Shown in pieces: positions 17,535 through 26,338 of a stretch of 64,000 nt of DNA. A program made the position numbers and the translations under genes. The stretch is from Paenibacillus glycanilyticus (GTDB lineage: Bacteria; Bacillota; Bacilli; Paenibacillales; Paenibacillaceae). The notes beneath the pieces are model-generated. The model was given only the letters and a program-made list of their open reading frames with translations. It was not told the origin of the DNA and did not search any database. The stretch covers positions 248,001 to 312,000 of the forward strand of contig NZ_BSSQ01000013.1 of assembly GCF_030161375.1 (NCBI RefSeq). Direction: 5' to 3'. Every line of letters begins with the position of its first letter. Position 1 is the first letter of the stretch.

Positions 17535-18281
17535 ATGAAGTTTGAAGGGAAAGTCGTCGTCATTACAGGTGCGGGAAGAGGAATCGGAGCAGCGCTGGCG
17601 GTTGCCTATGCAGCCGAAGGAGCAAGCGTTGCGGCAGTTGAGCGCGATGCCGAACTGGCGAAGCAGACGGTTGACGGCATTGTGGCATCGGGCGGGAAGG
17701 CAGTTGCCGTTACGGCCGATCTTAGCCGTCCTGAAGACATTGCGGCAGCTTTCGCCGAGATCGACGAGCGGTATGGCCGGATGGATGTGCTGATCAATAA
17801 CGCGGGTCTAGGAAAGTGGAAATCGCCGTACGATCTTGAACTCGACGAGTGGGACTACGTGCTGAATACCAATCTGCGGGGAACTTTTCTGTGCGCAAAA
17901 GAAGCGGCAAAGCGGATGCGGGAACATGGCGGCGGATCGATTGTGAACATGGCTTCGACCCGTGCACTGATGTCCGAGCCGAATTCGGAGGCGTACGCGG
18001 CGTCCAAAGGCGGCATCGTTGCGTTGACGCATGCGCTTGCGGTATCGCTTGGACCGGACCATGTGAGGGTCAACGCGATTAGCCCGGGCTGGATCGAGAA
18101 TGGCGATTACGGCGCGCTTCGCCCGGAGGACCATTCGCAGCATCCGGCCGGCCGGGTCGGCAGACCGGACGATATCGTCCGGGCCTGCTTTTATTTGACG
18201 GATCCGGCGAATGACTTCGTGACCGGCATCAACCTCGTTGTGGACGGCGGCATGACGCGAAAAATGATTTACGAGGAGTAG
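17535..18281 (+). CDS. SDR family oxidoreductase (FabG-like)
   Basis: A 248-residue NAD(P)-dependent dehydrogenase of the classical SDR type: cofactor motif TGAGRGIG, structural INNAG, catalytic Ser in NMAST, YAASKGG Tyr/Lys pair, and a C-terminal VTGINLVVDGG. It begins 18 bases after alkA with GGAAGGAGAT before the ATG, so it is probably cotranscribed. The substrate is unknown; a link to alkylation damage is not evident. Confidence 0.92.
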   Translation: MKFEGKVVVITGAGRGIGAALAVAYAAEGASVAAVERDAELAKQTVDGIVASGGKAVAVTADLSRPEDIAAAFAEIDERYGRMDVLINNAGLGKWKSPYDLELDEWDYVLNTNLRGTFLCAKEAAKRMREHGGGSIVNMASTRALMSEPNSEAYAASKGGIVALTHALAVSLGPDHVRVNAISPGWIENGDYGALRPEDHSQHPAGRVGRPDDIVRACFYLTDPANDFVTGINLVVDGGMTRKMIYEE

Positions 18282-18325
18282 CGGCGGGGATTTCATCCAA
18301 CGAAATCAGCCGTTTATGTAGCAAA

Positions 18326-18380
18326 GAGGCGAATGGAGTGCTTTACGCTGGACTGAATCCGACGTAGCACCATTCGCCTC
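18326..18380 (+). terminator. terminator hairpin after SDR gene
   Basis: GAGGCGAATGG pairs with CCATTCGCCTC, with further pairing of GTGCT and AGCAC inside, then a stretch with six Ts. The loop side carries a short motif (CTGGACTGAATCCGACGTAG) that is also found near 38630. Confidence 0.7.
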
Positions 18381-18534
18381 ATTTAATTCGTTTTTTACTG
18401 TAGAAAATCCAATCTAGCACGGGAGGGCGCAGCCAGGTAGTCTGGCGGACCTGTTATGCCCGGCAAGCGGCAAAGTCCGCTATTCCGACTAGTTGGCAGG
18501 GGCTCATATGAGCGAGTATGCTCTTCCTAAGAGC

Positions 18535-19542
18535 TTATCCCTGTAGCCCAAATGCCTCGGCAATCAGCCGGTACGATTTCACGCGAGCTTCGAAGTTGTG
18601 GATAGAGCTCATGACGAGCACCTCATCCGCGTCGTATTCTGCCGCCATACGTTCAATGCCGGCTTTTACCTGCTCCGGCGTGCCGATAATGCGCCGTTCT
18701 CTGGCGCGGTTGATTCGGTACAGATCCGACTCCGTATACGGATAATCGTAGGCGGTCTTGACCGAAGGGAAGCTGATCTGGTCAACGCCGTTCTCCAGCA
18801 GCAGGAAGAACAGATCCGTACTAAGCGCAAGCTCGTTTGCTTCTTCCTCCGTATCCGTGCAAATCGCCAGTACCGCAATCATGGAATGCGGTTTGTCGTA
18901 TAGAACGGAAGGTTCGAAGGTGTCGCGGTAATGCTTCATCGCTGTTTCGCCGCCCGGCGTACCGAAGAACTGCGCAAAAGCATATTGCGTCCCAAGCTGG
19001 GCGGCAATCCGCGCGCTCTCGTAACTGGAGCCAAGCAGCCATACTTCGGGCACTTGATTGATAGAAGGAGCCGCGTGCAGGCCGGTGAAAGGATGACCTT
19101 CGGGCATTTTGCCGCGCAAGTATCCGATTAGATCGATGATTTGCTGCGGATACTTGTTAATATCTACAAATTTGTGTTCCTGCAGCGCGCGTGTCGCTAT
19201 CGGCATGCCGCCGGGCGCACGGCCGAGACCAACATCGATCCGGCCAGGATGAAGCGCTTCTAGCAGCTTGAAATTTTCGGCGACTTTATAAGAGCTGTAA
19301 TGCGGCAGCATGATTCCGCCCGATCCGACGCGGATCCGCGAAGTTGCCGCCGCGAGATGGGCGATTAGAATTTCAGGGCTGGAGAAGGAGAGCATCCTGC
19401 CCGCATGATGTTCGGAGATCCAGTAACGGCTGTAGCCGAATGCTTCCGTTTCTTGAGCGAGACGGGTTGTATCCGCTAATGTAGTAGCAGCGGTCTGTCC
19501 TTCGTTAATATGGGACTGGTCGAGAACGCCCAGTTTGATCAT
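18535..19542 (-). CDS. LLM class flavin-dependent oxidoreductase
   Basis: A 335-residue bacterial luciferase-like monooxygenase of the MsnO8/YceB-type group that binds FMN or reduced flavin in a TIM barrel. Marks are YWISEHH near the N-terminus, SGGIMLPHYSSYKVAENFKLLEALHPGRIDVGLGRAPG-type flavin-site segments (residues about 95-135), and a C-terminal GTPEQVKAGIERM. ATG 19542 is chosen because AGGAGGTG lies 9 bases upstream; a GTG further out overlaps that site. The substrate is unknown. Confidence 0.92.
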   Translation of the reverse strand: MIKLGVLDQSHINEGQTAATTLADTTRLAQETEAFGYSRYWISEHHAGRMLSFSSPEILIAHLAAATSRIRVGSGGIMLPHYSSYKVAENFKLLEALHPGRIDVGLGRAPGGMPIATRALQEHKFVDINKYPQQIIDLIGYLRGKMPEGHPFTGLHAAPSINQVPEVWLLGSSYESARIAAQLGTQYAFAQFFGTPGGETAMKHYRDTFEPSVLYDKPHSMIAVLAICTDTEEEANELALSTDLFFLLLENGVDQISFPSVKTAYDYPYTESDLYRINRARERRIIGTPEQVKAGIERMAAEYDADEVLVMSSIHNFEARVKSYRLIAEAFGLQG

Positions 19543-19641
19543 AAGTGCTGGCACCTCCTGCGCATGATAAGTGAACTAAATTTGATTATACCTTAAAAAG
19601 GCTAACTGTTACAAAAAAGTATACAGTATAGGCCGTAAATA

Positions 19642-19670
19642 TTGACTTCAGCGGCTATAAAGGGTATTAT
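19642..19670 (+). promoter_or_regulatory. sigma-A promoter of small Cys-rich gene
   Basis: TTGACT (19642-19647), a 17-base spacer, and TATTAT (19665-19670) lie 38 bases before the TTG start at 19708. It is among the closest matches to the vegetative consensus in this window. Confidence 0.75.
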
Positions 19671-19707
19671 TACACAAGCTTGAATACGAACAGTAAGGGT
19701 GAAAATC

Positions 19708-19986
19708 TTGAATTCGAAACTTCAAATTAAGAGCGTAACCTTAGCGGACAAAGACTTGAAATCCGGTTTATTCCAGTACATTATGACACTTCAAGACGGC
19801 TCTAGAGCAAGACTTTTCTACAGCAACAAACCAGAGTGGCACCTGACAGGCGTAACCCGTCTGCTCAACGTACCATGCCCACTGTGCATGAAAGATTACT
19901 ACTGCGGTTGCTTTGAGAAAAATGCAGAACTGTTTGACCGTCAAGTGAATGAGCACGATTTTATTCCTGCATCCATGAGAGCTTAG
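19708..19986 (+). CDS. conserved small protein with Cys cluster, unknown function
   Basis: A 92-residue protein that I do not recognise. TTG 19708 is preferred as start because AAGGG lies 8 bases before it; an in-frame GTG at 19699 would overlap that site. Its middle holds CPLCMKDYYCGC, four cysteines in a C-x2-C-x5-C-x-C pattern suited to zinc or another metal. There is no signal peptide or membrane segment. Its strong promoter and the long hairpin after it suggest an abundant single-gene transcript. Confidence 0.75.
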   Translation: MNSKLQIKSVTLADKDLKSGLFQYIMTLQDGSRARLFYSNKPEWHLTGVTRLLNVPCPLCMKDYYCGCFEKNAELFDRQVNEHDFIPASMRA

Positions 19987-20002
19987 GCTTCATAGTATGA
20001 CG

Positions 20003-20078
20003 AAACGGCTTCGACCAAGCGTGAACGGTTGCCCTTAAGGGTACCGTACACCGCTAGTCGAAGCCGTTTGTCGTTTTC
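20003..20078. terminator. long nearly palindromic hairpin
   Basis: AAACGGCTTCGAC (20003-20015) is exactly complementary to 20057-20069, and the interior pairs again (GTG, ACGGT and CCC with GGG, ACCGT and CAC), giving a rod of about 67 bases followed by TCGTTTTCTT. It probably terminates the small gene at 19708. Confidence 0.65.
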
Positions 20079-20104
20079 TTCCGCATCGTCCCTCAACCAG
20101 CCGC

Positions 20105-20373
20105 TGTAGCAGGCAAAAAACCTGCTACAGTTATAATCCGCCGCCTAGCGTGCCCAACCAGCCCTTGTAGCAGGCAAAAAGCCTGCTACAGCGCTCATCC
20201 GCCGCCTAGCGTGCCCAACCAACCGTTGTAGCAGGTAAAAAGCCTGCTACAGCGCTCATCAGCCGCCTAGCGCGCCCAACCAGCCGTTGTAGCAGGCAAA
20301 AAGCCTGCTACAGTCCTAATCCGCCGCCTAGCGTGCCCAACCAGCCCTTGTAGCAGGCAAAAAGCCTGCTACA
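20105..20373. repeat. tandem array of five 61-bp units, each a hairpin
   Basis: Five units with exact 61-base period (hairpins start at 20105, 20166, 20227, 20288, 20349). Each carries TGTAGCAGG and CCTGCTACA, a perfect 9-bp stem around a 7-base loop such as CAAAAAG, joined by a conserved linker with CCGCCGCCTAGCGTGCCC. It lies between the convergent genes at 19708 and 20429. There are no variable spacers, so it is not a CRISPR array. Confidence 0.9.
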
Positions 20374-20428
20374 AAGGCTCGCCCGCAGCTCCGCGCACCA
20401 AACCAGCGCATGCAGCGGGTAAGATAGC

Positions 20429-21898
20429 TTATTTCCGCGCTCCGCCTTCTACGATATTGAAGTAATAGTTCACCGGATCTTCGCAGGTCGCCCAATCCTC
20501 TATCGTTTGCGGAGCGCAAACCTGCAATAAATGGGCTGTGACCGGAAGCTGCCCGTCTTCGATTTTGTAGACGCCTTTGCCGTCAACGCCATAGTTATTC
20601 TGATCCTTCATCGCATAATTCCCCTGAATCCCATCATGCATTAGCTCGAATCGGGTATACCGATGTTCACCGCCTGAAGGCATGAGCTCCAGTAACTTCA
20701 AACTTTGCATTTGCTCTGCGAGATGGTCGGTTGACATCAACTGTGGAAATTGCAGCCAGGAATCCGTCAAACTGCGTCTCAAGGATACGGTTTGACCGGA
20801 AGCGTTGTAATCGGCCCACAAGTGGGAGTAGTGTCCCGTATGATCCATGTCCGTCAAGTAGAAATGAATCTCCTTAACTTCGCCGTCAGTCGAAAATGTG
20901 GTATCAAAGTTATTTACTCCAGCCTGACTGCCTAATCCCGCTTGGGCAGCAACCATCTTAAGCACGCCGTCAACGCCAAGCTGTTCGGCCGAAATATGGC
21001 GGAGAGTCGAATGACGGGGCTCCGAGTCGAAGTGGTTAATAATCGTCGGAGACACCAACTGAAGCACATACATAAGTAGTCCCAGCAGCGCCGCTTTATC
21101 CTTGATAGGGATATTGGGTCTTGGTTTCCGGAAAAATAGCAAGTAAACAACAAAGCCTAGCGGCAGCTTATTGCCGTTCAGCGCGAACGTAAATCCTCCC
21201 AGCAGGAGATATCCGATAAGCTTCCACCCGAGCCCGGTTTCCGGCTCCGAGCGTTTGCGGTACAACAGAACGAGGCAAGCAATAACGAGCAGGCTGAATA
21301 CGATGGGGATCCAATAGCCAAGCTTGCTTTCGTCCTTCTGGTGATAGCCGTACAAATAAAAGCCCGAAAAATGAACATTAACTCCGTCCGCAAACTTCTC
21401 TCTGTATTTATCGTCAATAAAAACCGAAGTTTTGTTGTTCGGGCCTTGACCTGCACCGTACTGGTCACCCAGCAAATCGTTATGATCCGCATCGGTGATT
21501 GTCCATTTAAACCCACCTGTATAAGTGAAGGTATGATCGCCAATCCGGGATAAACTCAGAATCTGACCTGACTCTCTTCTAGCATGTGTCCTAACGTCCA
21601 ATTGAATATAAAAGTCCGAATCCCGCTTGCCGACCTTCTCCAAAATAATATCCGAACCAAACTTTTCCGCGATGACAAGGTTAAGCTTGTTTTCTCCAAC
21701 TTCTTCCGGAATCCATTCCGGCTTGAGAAAGAAGTCCACCGGTATGCCTTCCTTAACCAGGGAAAGGCTGTAGCCGTCTTGGTTAATAATCCGGTTGTAC
21801 ACCGCGGAGCTGCGGTTATGGTAGAGCTGGAGCGCCGTAATGACGATAACGACGGCCAGAACGCCAACTGTTATTTTCCATGTTAATTTCCAATTCAA
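20429..21898 (-). CDS. membrane protein of unknown function
   Basis: A 489-residue protein I cannot assign. An N-terminal membrane helix (about 8-24) precedes a predicted outside domain to about 195. Three or four further membrane segments (about 198-218, 225-262, 275-295) follow, then a soluble C-terminal domain of about 190 residues. The charged stretch RKRSEPE after the first of these helices fits a cytoplasmic loop. No catalytic motif is visible. The tandem hairpin array lies 56 bases after its stop codon. Confidence 0.75.
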   Translation of the reverse strand: MNWKLTWKITVGVLAVVIVITALQLYHNRSSAVYNRIINQDGYSLSLVKEGIPVDFFLKPEWIPEEVGENKLNLVIAEKFGSDIILEKVGKRDSDFYIQLDVRTHARRESGQILSLSRIGDHTFTYTGGFKWTITDADHNDLLGDQYGAGQGPNNKTSVFIDDKYREKFADGVNVHFSGFYLYGYHQKDESKLGYWIPIVFSLLVIACLVLLYRKRSEPETGLGWKLIGYLLLGGFTFALNGNKLPLGFVVYLLFFRKPRPNIPIKDKAALLGLLMYVLQLVSPTIINHFDSEPRHSTLRHISAEQLGVDGVLKMVAAQAGLGSQAGVNNFDTTFSTDGEVKEIHFYLTDMDHTGHYSHLWADYNASGQTVSLRRSLTDSWLQFPQLMSTDHLAEQMQSLKLLELMPSGGEHRYTRFELMHDGIQGNYAMKDQNNYGVDGKGVYKIEDGQLPVTAHLLQVCAPQTIEDWATCEDPVNYYFNIVEGGARK

Positions 21899-22007
21899 TA
21901 GAAAACCCCCTTCGGCTTATTCCATGACCCGTTGTATACACCTGTATCTATATACACTGGGAAAACAAGGAAGGTTGCGGTTAGGGGGAAGAATTTCTAA
22001 TTAGTGT

Positions 22008-22379
22008 CTATTTCCGCCAGAAAGTCGAGCAGTCTGCTTTATCTTCGATATTAAACGCGATCAGCTTCTCCAATAAGGAGAAATCGACCTCGTTCTTCCA
22101 AGGAATGCGGAACAACCCTTTGGTATGGTCATAACCGGCTTTAACAATATCGTCAGCAAAGCGATCAATAACGATGTTTTCTGGGGCAACCGACATATGT
22201 TGCTTGGAGACGCTGAAGCCAATAATGAAAGTGCCATGATCCGTGAACATCGGCTGGTTCCATGCGAGCTTTGGTTCTAAGCTTGGAAATTTCTCCGCTA
22301 CCCAGCTTAATACTTCCTCGGTACGCGCCCGGTGTTCGGGATGATCGATTTTCGTCAAATATGATTCAAAAGCCTCCAT
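22008..22379 (-). CDS. DUF1801 / YdhG-type protein
   Basis: A 123-residue protein of the DUF1801 fold, in Bacillus sometimes annotated as an iron chaperone (YdhG, frataxin-like). The core [28 protein letters not shown] and the later GLFRIPW are typical. ATG 22379 is chosen because GGAGGG lies directly upstream; the longer frame begins at a TTG without a site. It follows argS by about 70 bases and may share its transcript. Confidence 0.8.
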   Translation of the reverse strand: MEAFESYLTKIDHPEHRARTEEVLSWVAEKFPSLEPKLAWNQPMFTDHGTFIIGFSVSKQHMSVAPENIVIDRFADDIVKAGYDHTKGLFRIPWKNEVDFSLLEKLIAFNIEDKADCSTFWRK

Positions 22380-22449
22380 GGGATCCCTCCGCAATTGTGC
22401 AAGTTATACTAGTAATGATAGCAGGAGGAAAGGGCTCAAACAACTTGCC

Positions 22450-24138
22450 CTACATCTCCTTTAAGGCTTTCAGACCCAACAGCTTAAGGCCGTCTTCCAG
22501 ACACTCGGCCGTTAATTGCACGAGTGCAAGCTTGGCGTCCTGCTCAGCCGTATAACCCGTAATGATTTTTTCATGGTGATAGAACCGGTTGAACGTCTGC
22601 GCCAGATCAATGAGATAACGGGCAACCACGGAAGGTTCATAACGCGCTGCCGCTTGGGCGAGCACTTCAGGGTACCGTAGCAGCGCTTTGACCAGCTGCC
22701 AGGCATAATCGCCGGATGCATGGCTGAAGTCGGCGGCCTCAAGCTCCTTAGGTATGCCAGCAGAGCAACCAGCTTTCCGCAGCAAGCTTTGCGTCCGGGC
22801 ATACGTGTATTGCACATATGGACCGGTCTCGCCTTCGAAGTTAACGACGTCTTCTAAGGAGAAATTCACCTCATGTTGACGCGAGTGGAGCAAATCGCCA
22901 AATATAACGGCACCGACGCCTACCGCTTCCGCAACCTCGGCCTTGCCGGAAAGAGAAGGATTCTTCTCCTCAATAATGCGCAGAGCATGTGCCGCCGCTT
23001 CATCCAGTACATCTTCGAGGAATACGACTTTGCCTCTGCGGGTCGACATTTTTTGCCCGTCCATTAGCATTAGGCCAAACGGAATATGTTTGCATTGGTC
23101 CGCCCAGCCATAGCCCATCCGTTCGAGCACCAGGAACAACTGGCGGAAGTGGAGAGACTGCTCCGCGCCAACGACATACAGCAGCTCTTCGCCGCCCATT
23201 TGTTCCTGGCGATAGATCGCCGTTGCGAGATCGCGGGTTGCGTAGATGGAGGAACCGTCGGATTTCTTGATGATGCAAGGAGGCAAGCCTTCATCGTCGA
23301 GACGTACAACAAGTGCGCCGTCGCTTTCTTCCAATAATCCGCGCTGCGACAGCTGCTCTACGACCGCGTCCATTTTATCGTTATAGAAGCTTTCGCCAAG
23401 ATAATGGTCGAAGGATACGCCTAAACGGTCGTACAGCTTATTGAAGGCTGCGAGGCTGTCTTCAATGAACATGCTCCAATAGCGGCGAGCATCGGGATCT
23501 GCGGCTTCCAGCTTCACGAACCACTCTCTTGCTTCCGTCTCCAGATCCGGCTGAAGTTTGGCTTCTTCATGAAAGCGGACATAAAGCTCAAGGTAAGCTT
23601 TAATGGGATCATCTGCTTTATCCGCGGGATTGCCCCAATGCAGGTAAGCCGTAATCATTTTGCCGAATTGCGTTCCCCAGTCGCCCAGATGATTAACGTT
23701 AACCGTATCGTAGCCGACCTTGCGCAGCAGGTTGTATAAGGCATTGCCAATCATTGTGGAGCGTAAATGCCCGATCCCAAACGGTTTGGCGATATTCGGA
23801 GAAGACATATCGATAATGACGCGTTTGCCGTTGCCAATCTCCGGTATACGTGCCCCGCCATCTTGCGCGAGCTGCTCGGCGATGGCCGCACGGTTAAATT
23901 TAAAGTTCAGGTAAGGTCCAGCCGCTTCCGTTGTCCATTGTCCGCTGGGAAGGGAATCCGCTAATTGGACGGCAATTTGATTCGGACTTTGTTTCATCGT
24001 TTTGGACAAGGCGAAGCAGGGGAATGCAACGTCGCCAAGTTGATCGTTAGGCGGGAACTCCAGAAGATCAAGGATTTGCTGCCCGGTTAGCGGAGAGCAA
24101 TAGTCAGCTAGCGCTGCGGCGATTATTTCTTTTAACAT
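22450..24138 (-). CDS. argS: arginyl-tRNA synthetase
   Basis: A 562-residue class I synthetase that charges tRNA-Arg. The SSPNIAKPFGIGHLRSTMIG block holds the HIGH-equivalent GIGHLR, KMSTRRG is the KMSKS-equivalent loop, and the C-terminal region has the DALR anticodon-binding fold (YARTQSLLRKAG and the FNRFYHHEKII segment). GGAGGTTTCCCCC precedes the ATG. Expression is controlled by the T-box leader immediately upstream, whose antiterminator responds to uncharged tRNA-Arg. Confidence 0.97.
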   Translation of the reverse strand: MLKEIIAAALADYCSPLTGQQILDLLEFPPNDQLGDVAFPCFALSKTMKQSPNQIAVQLADSLPSGQWTTEAAGPYLNFKFNRAAIAEQLAQDGGARIPEIGNGKRVIIDMSSPNIAKPFGIGHLRSTMIGNALYNLLRKVGYDTVNVNHLGDWGTQFGKMITAYLHWGNPADKADDPIKAYLELYVRFHEEAKLQPDLETEAREWFVKLEAADPDARRYWSMFIEDSLAAFNKLYDRLGVSFDHYLGESFYNDKMDAVVEQLSQRGLLEESDGALVVRLDDEGLPPCIIKKSDGSSIYATRDLATAIYRQEQMGGEELLYVVGAEQSLHFRQLFLVLERMGYGWADQCKHIPFGLMLMDGQKMSTRRGKVVFLEDVLDEAAAHALRIIEEKNPSLSGKAEVAEAVGVGAVIFGDLLHSRQHEVNFSLEDVVNFEGETGPYVQYTYARTQSLLRKAGCSAGIPKELEAADFSHASGDYAWQLVKALLRYPEVLAQAAARYEPSVVARYLIDLAQTFNRFYHHEKIITGYTAEQDAKLALVQLTAECLEDGLKLLGLKALKEM

Positions 24139-24164
24139 GGGGGAAACCTCCTAAATAATATATA

Positions 24165-24425
24165 AACGCAAAAAACCCCCGTCTCGTTGAAGAGACGGGG
24201 GTTAATCCCGTGGTGCCACTCTTGTTGCTTATGGGCTGCCGAACATGAAGCCGCCGCCATAAACATCTCGCCGTTGTAACGGTTCCGAACCGGGCAGACC
24301 TACTGCAATACTGCTTCGGCCAACCATCTCCCGGGTCCTCTTCGCATTAAGCGCCATCACCGGCTTTCACCTCCCCGGCTCGCTGTTCATGGCTATCTTA
24401 CTGGTACTGTCCCGTTCCTCGATGA
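24165..24425 (-). promoter_or_regulatory. T-box leader of argS
   Basis: On the minus strand the leader shows AGCGAGCCGGGGAGGTGAAA (stem I elements), the conserved T-box AGAGTGGCACCACGGG (about 24208-24223) and, next to it, the terminator CCCCCGTCTC/GAGACGGGGG (24176-24201) followed by six Ts. The helix CGGG/CCCG closing stem I brackets an AGG or CGA triplet that could be the Arg specifier; I could not settle which. The T-box sequence can pair with part of the terminator as in all known members. Confidence 0.92.
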
Positions 24426-24472
24426 TAATTATAACGAACATCATACTAGAAATTATCTGAATAATCAATCGA

Positions 24473-24793
24473 CTATTTATTTCGCTGGCCAAGAATCTGG
24501 ATAAACGACTGGCAAGCCACAAAAGTCCGCATGACCGTGATAGGCTCGCCGTTCTTATACAGAGCGATAGCGGGGACGGAGCGCAATTCAAGCGGAGCGG
24601 CGGTAAGCGGAAAGAGGTCGATATTCACCGACGTAACGGTCATCTCTTCTCTAAGAGCAGGCGCTGCTGCTTCCAACTGAGCGGCGATGGTATGGCAAGG
24701 CGTGCAGAAGGTGCTGCGGTACAGGACAAGGACGGATCTGCCGCTTGCAATAAGCTCCTGAAGCTGTTGATCGGTAAGTTGGTTTAAAGACAT
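24473..24793 (-). CDS. thioredoxin family protein
   Basis: A 106-residue thioredoxin-like protein of the YbbN/YtpP kind. The active site is FCTPCH, a CxxC with Thr-Pro instead of the usual Gly-Pro, followed by the cis-Pro segment RSVPAIALYKNGE. It lacks a signal peptide. ATG 24793 is preferred because GGGAG is located about 10 bases upstream; a longer frame to 24868 overlaps the end of the dehydrogenase gene. It probably takes part in disulfide exchange in the cytoplasm. Confidence 0.85.
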   Translation of the reverse strand: MSLNQLTDQQLQELIASGRSVLVLYRSTFCTPCHTIAAQLEAAAPALREEMTVTSVNIDLFPLTAAPLELRSVPAIALYKNGEPITVMRTFVACQSFIQILGQRNK

Positions 24794-24839
24794 AAGTTTG
24801 TTATCTCCCGGACACTTTCGAATGATGCCATTCATTGTA

Positions 24840-25793
24840 TCACCCAAGGGACAACTGCTCAATCGCATTTCTTATCGTGCGGCAAGAAAAGTTCATTTGC
24901 TGCTCTTCCAGAGGCGTCAGGTTAAGCTCGACAATTTCTTTGACGCCGCTGCGGGTAATAATGGCGGGGACGCCTGCCGCAAGGCCGCTCTGGCCGTATT
25001 CCTGCTCCAAGACGGCAGAGACGGCGATGATGCGATGCTCGTCGTTTAATATGGAACGGGTAATGTAAGCGAGGGCGTTGCCGATGCCATAATGCGTTGA
25101 TCCTTTGCGTGTGAATATTTCCCAGCCTGCGTTTTTGGTCTGCTCGGCGATTTTCTCGAGCTTAACATGGCCAAAACGCGCGGGATGCTGGGCCAAAATA
25201 TCCCGAATCGGCTTGCCGCCAATCGTGACATGCGACCAGGCGGGGAATTGCGATTCGCCGTGTTCACCAAGCACATAGCCGTGAACGCTGCGCGGATCAA
25301 CGGGGAAATGCTCGCAGAGCAGCGTCTTCAGCCGAGAGGAGTCGATAGACGTTCCGGTACCAATAACCTGACCGCGAGGAAGTCCTGACAGCTTCCACAC
25401 CATATAAGTAACGACGTCAACAGGATTGGCAGCCGCGAGAACAATGCCTTGAAATCCGCTGTTCATGATCCGTGGAATCATATCTTTGTAAATGTCATAG
25501 ACCAGGCTAAGCGTCCCAATCCGGTCCTTGCCCTCAGTCGGATAGCCCCCAGCGCAAAGGATGACAACATCCATATCCGTGCAATCCTCGTAGGTGCCGG
25601 TGTAAATCCTGGTGCGGCTTTGCACAAAGTCCATGCCATGCGACAGGTCGAGCGCTTGCGCCACGGCACGGTCCGGCGTCCGGCCTATAAGCATGATTTC
25701 GTCGCAGATCGACTGATTGATGAGAGAATACGCGCAGCTTGAACCCACGTTGCCAACCCCTGCGATCGCTACCTTGCGCGCCTTGCTCCTCAT
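24840..25793 (-). CDS. ldh: L-lactate/L-2-hydroxyacid dehydrogenase
   Basis: A 317-residue NAD-dependent enzyme of the LDH/MDH family: Rossmann motif GVGNVGSSCAYSL, NPVDVVTYM, GTGTSIDSSRLK, and the catalytic His in LGEHGES. The active-site loop reads GGYPTEGKDRIG where true LDH has Asn-Gln-Lys-Pro-Gly-Glu-Thr-Arg, so the Gln that selects pyruvate is missing while the Arg stays. The enzyme may prefer another 2-oxoacid, as HicDH does. It is the first gene of a short minus-strand group with the thioredoxin gene. Confidence 0.85.
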   Translation of the reverse strand: MRSKARKVAIAGVGNVGSSCAYSLINQSICDEIMLIGRTPDRAVAQALDLSHGMDFVQSRTRIYTGTYEDCTDMDVVILCAGGYPTEGKDRIGTLSLVYDIYKDMIPRIMNSGFQGIVLAAANPVDVVTYMVWKLSGLPRGQVIGTGTSIDSSRLKTLLCEHFPVDPRSVHGYVLGEHGESQFPAWSHVTIGGKPIRDILAQHPARFGHVKLEKIAEQTKNAGWEIFTRKGSTHYGIGNALAYITRSILNDEHRIIAVSAVLEQEYGQSGLAAGVPAIITRSGVKEIVELNLTPLEEQQMNFSCRTIRNAIEQLSLG

Positions 25794-26144
25794 GCCGTTC
25801 AGCCCCTCGTTACAATAGTTGTTACTTTAATATATGGGCTTGCATACCAAACATGTGACGGCGAAGTTACGGTTATGTTTGTCTATAAGGGAAGGACGAA
25901 CATAACCTGTGATCATAACGGTGCCGCCCGCGTGAACCATGTCATAAGTCATGCTGTCTGAAGTTAGGATAGGTGATAATACGACCAGAACCTCCAAAAA
26001 CCTACATTTTACGACAAACATATTTAATATATTATTTAGATTAAACGATATTGAGAACGTTAGAAAAAGAAAGATAAAGCGCTAAACCTTTTGAAAATCG
26101 CCGATTTTTGCCCAATTATTCCGTAAAATCGTTCATTGGTAGTA
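25794..26144. other. AT-rich intergenic region between divergent ldh and transporter operon
   Basis: No gene of convincing codon use was seen. The left part holds the ldh upstream region; the right part becomes very AT-rich and includes a weak cre-like GATAAAGCGCTAAACC near 26074. The identified promoter of the transporter lies to the right of this stretch. Confidence 0.6.
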
Positions 26145-26195
26145 TTGATTCTATATATTAAATATATTATATTTATATGTATGTAACCGCTTTCA
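26145..26195 (+). promoter_or_regulatory. promoter with overlapping cre for second Lpl-type operon
   Basis: TTGATT (26145-26150), 17 bases, TATATT (26168-26173), then TGTAACCGCTTTCA (26182-26195), which fits the cre consensus TGWAANCGNTNWCA at every position. The cre would cover the transcription start, a classic CcpA repression layout. Confidence 0.75.
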
Positions 26196-26338
26196 GTTGA
26201 TGGGTGACAAAACGGCCGATTCCGCAATTGAGTAGCAAGTTGCTTTTAAGCCCGAGCAATTGCTTACGAAGTATGAATTGTACCACTGGCAGAGAGCCTG
26301 GCCGTGGGGGTGTTATTCATTATAGGAGGTGGAAGACG

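Noticed and set aside
20105..20373. CRISPR array
   Set aside because: The units have no unique spacers and each contains its own hairpin; no cas genes are near. The same holds for 39077-39341.
24840..25793. Malate dehydrogenase
   Set aside because: The loop lacks the Arg pattern of MDH and the rest follows the LDH/HicDH group, so lactate/2-hydroxyacid dehydrogenase is the better call.
26204..26338. N-terminal extension of the first permease of the second Lpl-type operon
   Set aside because: No ribosome site at 26204; the strong AGGAGGTGG at 26324 fixes the start at 26339.
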